Shown one piece after another: positions 1-11,286 of a DNA stretch of 64,000 nt (positions within the stretch are counted from its first letter, which is position 1; each line of letters begins with the position of its first letter). The notes beneath the pieces are model-generated. The model was not told where the DNA came from. It searched no databases and was given only the letters and a program-made list of their open reading frames with translations. The position numbers were made by a program, and so were the translations under genes. Origin of the DNA: Eurosta solidaginis (lineage: Eukaryota > Arthropoda > Insecta > Diptera > Tephritidae); assembly GCF_040869045.1 (NCBI RefSeq), contig NC_090322.1:179814672-179878671 (forward strand), written 5' to 3'.

Positions 1-860
1 TCTTCACCGAGTTCGGTACAAGGGCTTATCTTTAGGCAGAATAGATAGCTTTGGAAATGAGTGAAATTGAATGACAACCACGCCCACTTTTTATATATAT
101 AAAATTTGGAAAACACAAAAAACCTGATTATTTAGTGAATAATACACCTAAAATGATTTTAAGATTTTTGATAAAAATATTAAAACATTTTTGAAAATGG
201 GTGTGGCACCGCCCACTTGTGGTAAAATCAATCTTACAAATAATGTTTATCATAAATGAAAAACCGTTTAAACTGGCATAACAAAATTCAGCAGATGGCT
301 TGCCTCCACCATAAAAAATGTTGGAAAGAAAAATTTACGAAATTGGCTAAGGACCACGCCCACTTTTATATAAAAGATTTTTTAAGTGGTCCTAGATGAA
401 TTAAATAAGCGTTTTCTCTGCAAAGAGCTTTATATTGATTATGTTTCTTTTCCTAAGTGAAATTATAACCAGAAAGAGGAGAAAATTTAAATTTTTTACA
501 ACTAAGCAAATTTCTATGTTTCGGGGGTCGTAAATCGAATAAAAATTACCGGATCGTGATAAGATTGGGTACACAGAAAAAATGGACGAGATCTGTTACG
601 GAGCGCCCACATTTATATGAAAAACTTTAAAAAGGGTCGTGGAATAGAATAAGAAGCCATATCTTAGCGAAAAATAGTATTGTATCAATGATATTTCACT
701 CATCAAGTTTTATTGTAAGAGAAAATTGGGAGAATTTTTTTTTAAATGGGTGGTGCCACATGTTATGCAAAAAAGTAATTTATCTGATATGAACTGTACA
801 ATTGAAGATCGCGCTGAGTATATAATGTTCGGTTACACCCTAACCTAGACACCCTTACTT
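1..860 (-). mobile_element. Helitron-like (HINE/mini-me type) remnant, cut by window edge
   Basis: Contains the family's diagnostic blocks: repeated 'ccacgcccactttt' segments, 'tgggtgtggcaccgccca'-like segments, and a terminus near 828-860 with 'gttcggttacaccc' followed by 'cccttactt'. The same terminus occurs intact at 18,440-18,486 and, in reverse, at 60,085. The hairpin second arm is mutated here, so this is an old copy. It is closest in body sequence to the copy at 58,131-59,254. It has no coding capacity. Confidence 0.7.
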
Positions 861-1639
861 TTTAGTCTGAACTTTTTACTTTCAAACCTTCCCGATACTG
901 AAGCTTTGTTTTAAAACAGTACGTCGCTAGTATGTAAGCTATTTCAACAAAGAATTCCAGGTTACAAATGAACTTCGCCATAATAAGACAAGCGAACAAC
1001 AAATCTCACCCATCCTAACACTCTTTCCCAGTATTACAAAACTTCATATAGAGCTTGAACTTCAAACATAATTATATTAGCAGTGTTGGCTATAAAAAAA
1101 GTTACGATTTTGCAGATCATCATGTATTTAAGTTATATGACTAGCGATTACCAACCCTCCTACAAGACGCGTAAAAATATGAACAACCCAAGTTAATCTG
1201 CTGCAATCAGCGCTGGATCAAAAACAACTGAACGCAACTTTAGCAAGCTTGTTTTCCCAACGAATTATGTTGCTCATACGCAATGGCGTACCCAATGCTT
1301 ATGCTCTGCATTGGAAATAAATATGTACATACATATGCATGTAAACAGATATGAAGTAAAAATTTGTAGTAAAACGCCTAACAGCATGCAAACTGACACA
1401 CATAAACACGTAAATATGTATGTATTTATAATGTGCTCTGCTCTGCTTTATTGCTTCCTTTGGAATAGACTTAATACGATTATAGCGAAAGTTTTTGCTG
1501 GGAGTTGCTGCCGCGTAACCGTGCGAAGGCGAAATGGGACGTACTTGAAATAATTTTATAATTTTATTTTTTTTATTTTATAATTTATACAAACCCTATG
1601 TTTCTTGAACGATAAAAGTTAAATACAGATACGCTGTAA
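861..1639. other. Unassigned A+T-rich sequence
   Basis: No recognisable coding or repeat signal beyond A/T runs. The short open frame at 1311-1553 is low complexity, has no recognisable domain, and is not supported as a gene. Confidence 0.5.
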
Positions 1640-2720
1640 AAGCAAGGCATGAGTACGAAATACTCGTGTGAGCTCGATGTGCAAACATACTGGAGTACGT
1701 CTAGAAAAGTAATGTTTTCAAATGATTTAGAGCTCTCCAGGTATTGAATCTGAACCACAACAGAGGTAACTTTACCATTACCAAATAATTCTGAACTTTA
1801 AGAGAAAAGATTTGTCGGCTTATTATCGATAGCTAATTATTATCGCCTTGTTATCGACGCGTTACAGATGTGTCATCGAATTTTTACTGCAACTTTATCT
1901 GTATCTATTGCGCAACAAACCGATGAATCATTGTTAACAAATCGATAACACACCTATAATAAGTTGGTGAGAAGGAAAAATGTATCGGAAACAGCCGCTA
2001 GTATATTGGTAACAATCTGATAGCAAATCGAAAACTTCTTAAGAAACATATCGATAACTTTTCGATAATAAATAGGTATGCTTTAGATAATAAACCGATA
2101 AGTTTTCGATAACAAACTGAACACAAATTGGTAAGCACTCGATAGTAAATCGATGACAAATCGATAATATATCGATAACATATCGATAAATTTATGACGA
2201 CACATCGATTACAAATTGTAAAACTACGATAACAAATTTATAAGTTTCCTAAGACAAAATGATATATTTTTCTTACACATCGATAACTTTTCGATAATTG
2301 CTAAGTAACAATCCGATAATTAACTGATAACATGTTGATAACATATCTATGAATTTTCGATGACAAATCCACAACTTTTCTATTACAAACGGGCAACTCA
2401 TGTTTTCTCTGGCTCTTTATTTCCAACAACAATGAAAGCAATGAATGCATCTGTTCGAGCACTTGCATGCTCAAAAGATGTGTATATGCTAATAGATTTT
2501 AATTTATATATAGGTAACATTTGAGTTGCTGTATGATTCCGCTCATATCAACTCTGTCAGGTACCGTGCTCTTAGAATACGTTACGGTGTAGTGACTTAA
2601 CTTACGATCTCGTTCTTTATTACTCCATACAATATTCCAATATCACAATGCTGTACGGAGTAATAGAGAATGAGAGTGTAACTGTCAAACTCACATACGC
2701 GAAGTGAATCCTGTTACAAT
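1640..2720. mobile_element. CGATAAC-array element, copy 1
   Basis: The left shoulder (about 1640-1815, including 'gtacgtctagaaaagtaatg' and 'cagaggtaac') matches the left shoulder of the copy at about 53,890-54,070. The right shoulder (about 2520-2560, 'ctcatatcaactctgtc') matches about 54,905-54,930. Between them lies the CGATAAC array. Two copies sharing both shoulders and the array imply a dispersed element about 1.1 kb long. I see no ORF and no clear terminal inverted repeats, so its class is unknown. Confidence 0.55.
1815..2400. repeat. Degenerate CGATAAC minisatellite array
   Basis: Dozens of variants of 'atcgataac' are spaced about 10-22 bp apart and separated by A- or T-runs. The first part reads TTATCG and the rest reads CGATAA, so the array switches orientation inside. 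Exact TATCGATA occurs several times. In Drosophila this is the DRE core bound by DREF, and CGATA is the core recognised by BEAF-32. Any binding here is inference. Confidence 0.8.
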
Positions 2721-2732
2721 TATGAATATTGA

Positions 2733-2965
2733 GCAGCCAAGGCTTTGGTGAACCTAAGTTTATCATGGAACTAGGGTGTGGGGCGATATGTTCAAAGTGG
2801 TCATAATAAATCGTTATTGACATGGTCGTGCTGGTATTTTAATGGTGCTTGTTATCGGAACGCACCGGATCTACATATATCCGGCAAAGGGTCACGAACA
2901 TCAATGACACTCCCAAAAACTTCGGAGAGTGTCTTTATCGCTACCATAACAACAACAACCGCAAA
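2733..2965 (+). repeat. (CAA)n-tailed dispersed repeat, copy 1 (5'-truncated)
   Basis: Shares the order of blocks seen at 24,320-24,572: 'gatctaggg'-like, 'tggtcgtgctggtat', 'ggtgcttgttatcggaac', 'ccggcaaagg', 'ctttatcgcta', then an (AAC)n tail. The simple tail at one end and the 5' truncation fit a retroposed LINE 3' UTR or a SINE. No coding potential. Confidence 0.6.
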
Positions 2966-3052
2966 CTACGCCTTCAATTATACATTCTCTAATACTCGAA
3001 TACCAAGATCACACATTAGGCTTATCTGCCATAGAGCATGCATCTTGCAAAG

Positions 3053-3487
3053 GCTTGTTGTTGTTGATGTTGTTATTGTTGTAGCGATAAGGTTTCTCGC
3101 CGAAGGCTTTGCGGAGTGTTATCGATGTGATGGTCCTTTGCCGGATACAGATCCGGTACGCTCCGGTACCACCGCACCATTCAGGTGCTAGCCCGACCAT
3201 CTCGGGAACGATTTATGTGACCACATTAAACCTTCAGGTCATCCCCTCCCTCCCCACCCCCAAGTTCCATGAGGAGCTTGGGGTCGCCAGAGCCTCGTCT
3301 GTTAGTGAAACAGGATTAGCCGCGGATAGGTGAGGTTGACAATTAGGTTTGGAGAAGCTATATATTGCGCTGGCAACCTGAATGGTTGCGCTACACACCC
3401 CTTAAATCTGGTATTTTAGTCGCCTCTTACGACAGGCATACCTACCGCGGGTATATTCTGACCCCCTTACCCGCTGGGGGCTTGCAA
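3053..3487 (-). repeat. (CAA)n-tailed dispersed repeat, copy 2 (longer)
   Basis: Minus-strand copy of the repeat at 2733-2965. The (TTG)n run at about 3056-3085 is its tail, and its far end is 'ttacccgctgggggc' at about 3467-3482. The block 'ttagtcgcctcttacgacag' (3416-3435) is shared with 24,190-24,215 in reverse. Two copies lie head to head, tail ends facing, within 800 bp, so the locus could fold back or give double-stranded RNA if transcribed. Confidence 0.65.
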
Positions 3488-5080
3488 AGGCTTCGCTTAC
3501 GCTTATACTTACACTTACATCTAACGCTTGCTTTCCGAATCCTTCCATACCCTGAGCAAAGATGTTTACATATCAAAAAACTGTAGATCTACATTTACTA
3601 AAACAAATTTGGTAAGCTAGTTATATTAACTGCTTGGTAAGAAATAATTGGAGTCTAAATAGAAAAACAAAGTATTGATAGAGGCATAGCCACGAAACGT
3701 TTTTTTTTTTTTATAGAAAATATTCGGCTAATACCAGGGATGTTGTCTGAATTGGCCATAATGTCAGTTATTTTGTGTCGCACCATATTTCCTGATGAAA
3801 GAAGATTTGATATCCCTTAGAGTTATCAACTAGCGTCAAGCTCCTATCAATAACGATGCTCATGACATGCTCTTGACTATCAACTTTTCTTTTTTAAAAT
3901 CATTTCTCTACAGTGCATTTGATTCGCTTAAATCGTATGAGAATAACAACCATATAACCAGATAATCTGACTGAGTACATCAAATGTTTATATTTATTTA
4001 AAACATGCGCCTGCTATTGAAAATTGAAGTAAGCCCTGGCTGGCTCGTTGTAAACATGTTGGCATTAACAAGAAATTAAAAATTATTCCCGCCTCCTCAA
4101 CAAATTTAAAGCTATGGCACAAAGCATTGGTTAAGCACGAAACCTTGAGGCGATACCTGCTAATCGAAATGAAATTCTTTAAGCTGTTTGTATCTGAACA
4201 AAATTGAGACACGGCACGGATTTCATTTTAAGTGCACGAAAATAAGTTTATCTTCAAGTGCCCATCTTAACTTTCACCTGACACATTTTGTCTGAAGTTG
4301 CATTAAAATTAACGTATAGTATGTGTGTTTGTGTATATGGGTGGATAAGATTCTAATAAAAGGTTGGTCAAGTTGCCATAATCAACAACAAGCTTAAGCA
4401 TAATCAATATTTACTTATTGTGTTGTTGTGACAAGTTACACGCACAGTTTTCAAGATTGCTTGTTTTTTTGTCTTTCCAAAGATTCACATCTAAAATTTT
4501 AAGAGCAATAAAAAGCTCACCATTTTTTGACGTAGAGATTTCTTCGCAGTGGCGTGGCAAAAACCACGAGGGTATCTCAATGTATTATGTGTATTTCCCC
4601 TACCATATTATCCGAGTCCATATAGACATTTGGTAGGGTACGCACACCCGCAGTGCTCAATCTTCGTTCATATTTTGTGGTTCTATACAAGTTATACGTA
4701 ACCTGAATAGGGAAAAGTCACAAAAAAACGATATACCCGACGTGGATAGTGGCGCGTAAATATATTTGTGAAGAGCGTTGTTTTAGGGATTTGTTTTCAC
4801 AATGACATCAACAAACATCATAAAGTTTTCCGAAAATTTCCAACAAATACTAATAATTATATATTTTTCATAGTCATGGAGTGATCTCATATAAGGTCAT
4901 TGCAAAGACCGCCAAACGGACGGCACTTCCCAAATTTTAGTCGAGTCTTTTGCTCACTCCTCAAACAAGCCAAAAATACTTAAATACTCGATAAATTCGT
5001 AACGTAGCGTTACAATAACAGGGCATCTTCTGTAAACTCACCCGAGCCTAAAAGTATACCGTAGTACAACAGACAACAAG
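3488..5080. other. Unassigned sequence
   Basis: About 1.6 kb with no supported gene and no match to other repeats in the window. Short open frames at 3994-4212 (minus) and 4418-4636 (plus) are within chance expectation. Confidence 0.5.
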
Positions 5081-5083
5081 CAA

Positions 5084-5880
5084 CTACTGATACACAACAA
5101 ACATTTCACAGTTAGTTGTGAACAAACGGAAAAATAATTTAGGTTCCAAAATAAGCAGTTCATTTCTCAATTCGATTAAAACGAAGAATGAATAAAAGTG
5201 ATGAGTTTGAGGTCTACAAGAGGAGGTGATTGCCTCAATAAAGGCAGGCCGATATCTCCTCCTCACCTCTTGATAGGCTGCTACCTTAGCACTGGTCGCC
5301 CTCCGCTTGCTAGGAAAACGGGTCGGGCCTTTTAGGTTAACACTCACATGTGAGGACCACTCACCGCCTAATGACTACCACACCCTTTTCTCTAGACTAT
5401 AGCGCCTGCCAAGCCAGTTCTGCAGCTGCTGAGAGGCTATGTCCGCGGGACCATTACCAACCCACAGCCCACAACCCGGCCATAACAGAGCTGCTGCACC
5501 GCTTTGGCACCTTACGTTCGTGCTCGAACACGAAATCCAACGTCCAGGAAGTCAGCCCGATCTACTAGCTACGTGGCTGGGGTGCTGTCATGGCACGACT
5601 TACCTTCCGCTTGTGGGTGCATTTAAAGTCATCGGTTATGAAGATCCGGCTGATACAACTCTACATTCTATCCAGAAATCATGCAGTCATAGTGAGCAAC
5701 AGAGCAATGACCGAGGCTTACTCGCTGTTGCCATTGCAGCTGACGATCCCGTCAGCTAAGCAGTTGCCGTACCGATATCCTCCTCGTTACGATTATTCGT
5801 GGTATACCTGCTCAACCAGGTCAGCTCGCCCTCGTGTTGCTGACTCTTGTGATATGAAAAGCTACAGCCCTTCTACCTGA
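5084..5880. other. Relatively G+C-rich island, identity unknown
   Basis: Composition is clearly richer in G+C than its neighbours, and three frames stay open for 70-106 residues (5350-5568, 5439-5759, 5590-5880). I recognise no domain in any of them. The overlap of several short frames with none dominant fits a decayed coding sequence or transposon segment better than a live exon. Confidence 0.35.
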
Positions 5881-7184
5881 AGCTGTGTGCTGACCTCGCG
5901 TTTTGACCCTGATTTTTTTAGTATGGATTTTCGTATAGTCGCGCAACTGCAGCTTCAGAAGTCCATCCACAACCGATGTCAGTTTATGGCGTTATTCTGC
6001 GTTTGTGTCTCCGATCAAATCCATAGGCCAATTCAAACAAATCTTTCGACTGATATCTACATAGACTTCTTTGTACTTTGTATTTTTTTGCTCTCTGAAC
6101 TTTATTGTTTTCGAGTTCTTATTTTGATATTTATTTTTTTTTTTTTATTGTGTGAAAATATATTTCGGGTTAAACGTAATTTTGTTGACCCTTTTCGTGC
6201 GCTGTGTTGTGGTGGCGTCGTAAGCGTTGTGCCATTGATTTTTTTTAATCAAAATCCGTTCATTTGTTTGTATGTAATTGCAACACACAAAAAGTTGGTT
6301 GCTCAGAAACTGATAAAGTAGAATGTAAAAAGGTATTTATGGGAAAAAATATTGGCAATGCGAATGGTTAACGGTAAAATTTGAATGAAGTTCAACCCCC
6401 TCACTGCTCTCACACCTCTAAGTGCTGTTTATATTGGTTTCACCTTTACGGTTGGAACAACAAAATTATTGACACGAATTCATTGTAAGTGCCAAGGGCT
6501 CAATAATTATTGACAATTCCAAAAGATTTCCGTGCACACAAGCACAAACTCCTACAATCCGTTACAATCTGCACAACCTTCCCTCCCACATTACTTTTTG
6601 GCATTTATTCGCATGCCTATTGAAGATTGAAGCCTTAACATGCGCATCTCACATAGACGGCAAACGTGTACTCGGCTCAAATTCTATTGAACGCTTCACC
6701 GATTTGCTAACAACGAATATTGGTTGATTGTTGTTTGGCTATCGCACCGCTCCCCCGTTGGAAATGCTTACGCAACGATAATGATAAAAGAGCTAATGCT
6801 ATTAAATGTTTGCTACCAAATATTTGGACGTGTTATTGGTAGAGCCAAAAACGTTAATAACGAAAGTGTTGCGTACGTGTGTAATGTAAGTGCCTTAGGT
6901 GACGACAGTCTGGCTGGGTGATTGTTGGGTTGAGGATGTTGATATATATTTAGGTGTAGTCGTCTCGGTTACACACTAAGAAACATCGGCTTGAGAGTAA
7001 TTCTTCACATAAACATAAATTAAATCGCATATGGTGTAAAGTGTGGGAGTGGTATGATGTTGGAGGAACACAGAATATAAACCTCAGGAAGGAAAAGCAA
7101 ATTAAATGTAAGAAATGCAAAGGTCTGTTATAACCAACTAGGTGAAGAATAGATGATAGTGTTATGAGTTTGGGAAGTGTATAG
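5881..7184. other. Unassigned sequence
   Basis: A 144-residue frame (5887-6321) is hydrophobic and T-rich in its middle and has no recognisable domain, so it is not called a gene. The remainder shows no repeat shared with the rest of the window. Confidence 0.45.
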
Positions 7185-7262
7185 GTTTTCGATAAGTTAA
7201 CCGTGCTTCATCGACAAGTTATCGGTTCAATATCGAAAAGCTATCGATTTATTATCGTACAT
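7185..7262. repeat. Short CGATAAC-type array
   Basis: Several units such as 'ttttcgataagttaacc', 'caagttatcgg', 'caatatcgaaaagctatcg' and 'tattatcg'. Same motif as the arrays at 1815, 9615, 12,120 and 54,070. Confidence 0.65.
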
Positions 7263-7282
7263 TTATTTATTGAAAGTTTTTG

Positions 7283-7527
7283 TGCTCCACCTACCACACC
7301 GAAGATCCTGGGTTCACGCTCCGGGCAAAGTAACATCAAAATTTTAAATACAAGCTTACTCAATTAGAAATAAATTTTTCTAAACGGGATCGCCCTGTGG
7401 CAGTATTTTGCAAGCACTCGGAGTGTACATCTGCCATGAAAAGGGCAGAGTGTAAACTCATGTGCCTTGCAGTTGGCGTTCGGAGTCGACGTAAAACAAG
7501 TTGGTCCCGTCCTGCCAATTTGTGAGA
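7283..7527 (+). mobile_element. tRNA-derived SINE, 5' end incomplete
   Basis: Begins inside the tRNA-like head ('tgctccacctaccacaccga'), passes a box-B-like 'gggttcacgctcc', and continues through the body 'ggcgttcggagtcg' to 'cccgtcctgccaatttgt'. It matches the full plus-strand copy at 15,944. It stops abruptly where a Helitron-like fragment begins at 7528. The 3' half of the SINE is missing. Confidence 0.75.
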
Positions 7528-7668
7528 AAAGACTTCATACCTTTCATGAATTGGGCTAAACAATAATCTTATCCCATTCGTCATATCCAAACCGGCTGTA
7601 TAAGATACGAAATACTTAGTGAAGAGATGAACATACGTAAGCAATTTTTAAGATAAATATAAAATAAG
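7528..7668 (+). mobile_element. Type-2 Helitron-like head fragment
   Basis: From 'cttcatacctttcatgaa' to 'aagataaatataaaataa', matching the left ends of the elements at 33,601 and 59,921. The outermost 30 bp with the hairpin are replaced by the SINE. It ends directly at a type-1 terminus, as does the copy at 60,084. Confidence 0.65.
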
Positions 7669-9043
7669 CAAGTAAGGAAGGCTGTAAAAATATTAAATTT
7701 TTTGTTAAAATTTGATTTTTAACATTTTTTTATTTTTAGTGGGCGTGTTCGTCATCCAATTTTGCTGTTTTTATACTAAGCAGATCAGAGCTCACAGAGT
7801 ATATTAACTTTGTTCGCATAACGGTAATCCGTAACGGCATAAACTAATCGAGATAGATACAGATTTCTATATATCAAAATGATCTGGGCGAAAAAAGAAA
7901 TTCATTTAGCCATGTCCGTCCGTCTGTCCGTCCGCCCGTAAACACGATAACTTGAATAAATTTTGAGGTATCTTGATGAAATTTGGTACGTAGGTTACTG
8001 GGAGGTCATTTCAGATCGCTATTTAAAATGAATGAAATCGGACTATAACCACGCCCACTTTTCCGATATCGAAAATTTCGTAAAACCGAAAAAGTGAGAT
8101 AATTCATTACCAAAGACGGATAATGCGATGAAATTTGGTAGATTCGTTTACCTTATGACGCAAAAAAGAAAATTAGTAAAATTTTGGACAATGGGCGTGG
8201 CAACGCCCACTTTTAAAAGAAGGTAATTTAAAAGTTTTTCCAGCTGTAATTTGGCAGTCGTTGAAGATATCATGATGAAATTTGGAAGGCGCAATCCTTG
8301 TGAAATTTGGTAGGGGCATAGATTCTATGACGGTAACTGTTTTCTGTGAAAATGGGAAAAATCGGTCAAAGCCATCCTCAGTTTTTATACACAGTCGACC
8401 GTCTGTCCTTCGGCTCGGCCCTTAACACGATAACTTGAGCAAAAATCGATATAACTTTACTAAACTTAGTTCACGTACTTACCTGAACTCACTTTAACTA
8501 GGTATCAAAAATAGCCGAAATCCGACTATGTCCACGCCCACTTTTTTGATATCGAAAATTACGAAAAATGAAAAAAATGCCATAATTCTATACCAAATAC
8601 GAAAAAAGGGATGAAACATGGTAATTGGATTGGTTTATTGACGCAAAATATAACTTTGGAAAAACTTTGTAAAATGGGTGTGACACCTACCATATTAAGT
8701 AGAAGAAAATGAAAAAGTTCTGCAGGGTGAAAACAAAAGCCCTTTTAAAATTCTCACTAACACCTTTCATTTGATACCCATATCGTACAACACACATTCT
8801 AGAGTCACCCCTGGTGCACCTTTTGGGCGATTTCTCGAAAAGGCGTCCACCTATAGAACTATGGCCCACTCCCTTTTAAAATACCCTTTAATACCTTCCA
8901 TTTGAAATCCATGTCATACAAACACATTCCAGGGTTACCCTAGGTTCATTTTGCTAAGGGGTGATTTTCCCTTATTTTGTCTCCAAAGCGCTCAGCTGAG
9001 TATGTAATGTTCAGTTACACTCGAACTTAGCCTTCCTTACTTG
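7669..9043 (-). mobile_element. Type-1 Helitron-like element with a fused plus-strand fragment
   Basis: 7669-7768 is a plus-strand terminus ('caagtaaggaaggctg') joined to an internal block ('gtgggcgtgttcgtc'). From about 7769 a minus-strand copy starts with 'ttatactaag...cagagctcacagag', carries the (GTCY)n microsatellite at about 7915-7940 and the 'ccacgcccacttt' blocks, and ends 'gaacttagccttccttacttg' at 9043, next to T-rich target. No transposase ORF, so it is non-autonomous. The class is inferred from the hairpin terminus and T target; similar dipteran families are DINE-1/HINE and mini-me. Confidence 0.7.
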
Positions 9044-9054
9044 TTTATTAATAC

Positions 9055-9517
9055 CACCGATCTCTATAATTTTTTCAGATAAAAATATTTGCTATATACA
9101 TAAACATTTGGTGAAATTTGAAGGTTCTAGCTGTTGAAACGGTGCAGAAATTTCGAAAAGTTTCTTATCTGAATAATCGGTTGTAGGAGACATATGCTAT
9201 ATATACGACCGGTATATCTGATAACAATATATGCAATATATGAAAACATATGGTGAAGTTTGAAGCTTCAATCTGATAAATTGAGGAATATCTAGATATA
9301 CGAGCTAAACAAAGTTTATCAAAAGATCTCAAAAATTGAGGGACTAGTTTGCATACAAACAGACAGACGGACAAGCAGACATGGCTAAATCAGCTCAGCT
9401 TTTCATCCTGATTATTTCGGTATACTTATTGGTGGGCCTTCCTATTCTCCTTTAAGGACTTACAATTTTGAGATTCGTGACAAACTTAATATACCATTTC
9501 ATTTTCATGAAAGGTAT
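9055..9517 (+). mobile_element. Type-2 Helitron-like tail with only ~1.6 core repeat units
   Basis: Ends with 'gagggactagtttgc', a GACA/GACG microsatellite (about 9358-9380) and 'ttttcatgaaaggtata', matching 48,239-48,418. Upstream are two related segments about 141 bp apart ('ctatatacataaacat' near 9090 and 'gcaatatatgaaaacat' near 9232) plus 'cttatctgaataatcggttg'. The last is a diverged version of the satellite monomer at 33.8-48.1 kb. This appears to be an unexpanded relative of that element. Confidence 0.6.
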
Positions 9518-9600
9518 AATTAAAAGGAGCACGACGCAAATTGGAAGAGAAGCTCGGCCTAAAATCTCTTTGGACGTTTATCGCGCCTTACATTTATTTT
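9518..9600 (+). mobile_element. SINE 3'-end fragment
   Basis: 'aggagcacgacgcaaattgg' through 'cgccttacattta' matches the 3' end of the SINE at 32,007-32,362 (reverse strand). It abuts the Helitron-like tail on its left. Confidence 0.7.
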
Positions 9601-9614
9601 ACTTATATTTGATT

Positions 9615-9870
9615 TGCTATAGAAAAATTATCGATTTTTTATCGATTGATCAACGGATTGCTACCAATTTTTTAATGGCATGTTATCGATTTGTTATCCA
9701 AAAGTTACCGATTTGTTAACCATAAATTATCGAGGCTTTATCGAATTATTATCGATATGTTATCTTTTATTTACCGAAAAGCTATCGATATGTTATCAAA
9801 AACTAACGAGAGGCTATAAATTTTTTATTGTATTGTTACCAATTCAATATTGGTGTGTAATTGATTTTGT
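9615..9870. repeat. CGATAAC-type array
   Basis: Reads mainly as TTATCGA/GTTATC: 'aaattatcgattttttatcg', 'catgttatcgatttgttatc', 'gctatcgatatgttatc'. Overlapping open frames here are by-products of the short period. Confidence 0.75.
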
Positions 9871-11286
9871 GTAATTGAGTTGTAAGAAGTTATCCAAACT
9901 CCATATCGAACAACTATGTAGCTGAGCAGTTGCATCTTCGCCGTTCCACCTCATAGTAGGGAGGTGGGATGTCTGTGAACAGGAGCTGCCAACCCCTCTT
10001 ATACAGGGTTCTATGCGGACGGTGCCTTATGGATTATTTTAAGCCAGAGTGTTATATGAACGAAGTTTTCTTTATACCGGTCTGCTTCGGAAACTCAAGG
10101 GACTTTACTACCATGTTGAATAATGATATGACCATTATGGATCAGCCAGAATCGAGGTAGTAGATAAGGTCGCTAATTAGAGAAAATAAAAGCGCTTCAA
10201 GTGATGAAAACAGAAATGAATAGTGCATATATGCATGAAACAGAAAAGGTAAGGGAGCTCTACACTAGAAAGCATTAAGAATAGTTCAGCTCTTGCGGAA
10301 ATCTGACAAAAAGGAAGAGGCTTTCAGTGTAATGAAGAATCAGTGGTGGGCTGATGGTGGAAACTCCACTAAGAGACAGAAATTACCCAGTCGAAATTAG
10401 TCGAATTTGTAAGATATGTAACTTACATAAATCTATGACAGAGGGACTTCGATAGCGAGAAAGCTAATTTCTGAAAGGCTGCAAGTCAAAAATATAAAGC
10501 AATAGTGTCGATATGTCAACTACCAAGAGCACGAATATAAAAGTTACTGAAAATCCTACAAGAATCTGGTTTCTCGGGAAGGCCAGCGTGAGATAATACT
10601 GAGACATATCGTCAATTTGGATCGTTATCGCTGCTTAATAAAGGGTAATGTCAATAGAACTGCTCACGAGATTCTCTACAATTTTCTACTCGATTGCAAA
10701 AGATTACATCCAATGTGCACAAACAAGTGCATCACAACTTATTCCCCACCTAAGTTAACAGCCAACAACCACATAAAGCAGCGTGCAATGCTTTTGTGCA
10801 TCAACGTGACATCAGCTGAATGATGCATGTTTATCATTTTTTATGCCTCAGTGAATAGCACATCTTCTTGGCATTATATTGCAAACAAATATGGATCAGT
10901 GCAAGAATTCTTTGCAATTGAAATCGTTTTATTGCCAGCATATTTAATTTGATCGAATTGTTAACGTTATTGAATCGCTTGCTAAAGTGCTAAATCGCAT
11001 TTTGTTGCAGCCGCAGGGGAGATGAATGATGTGAGTGCATCAGAGGTGAATAATAGTGTTTGAAATTAAAGCGATATTAATCAAAATATATAGGCAACAC
11101 TTTATATAAATATGACGTTGCGTGATGAAGCGGCAATCTATCTTAACTTTTCCTTAAAGGGCAATAAAATTTTATTTTGATTCAAAAAACAGCCGATGCC
11201 ACTTTCAACCCAAGGCCAAAAATCGACTTATGAACTCCCTAACATACTGAGAAAATTTAATCTTAATCACCTGTTGAGTTAGGACG
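9871..11286. other. Unassigned sequence
   Basis: About 1.4 kb with short open frames (9969-10160, 10617-10823) that show no domain I recognise. A stretch around 10,570-10,600 encodes a 'GRPA'-like string faintly reminiscent of DNA-transposon N-termini, but stops follow directly and I do not call it. Confidence 0.4.

Noticed and set aside
5887..6321. 144-residue open frame as a gene
   Set aside because: Hydrophobic, T-rich low complexity in the middle, no domain, no supporting context.
10560..10640. DNA-transposon (Tc1-like) transposase start
   Set aside because: Only a short GRPA-like string is visible, stops follow at once, and no catalytic or inverted-repeat context was found.
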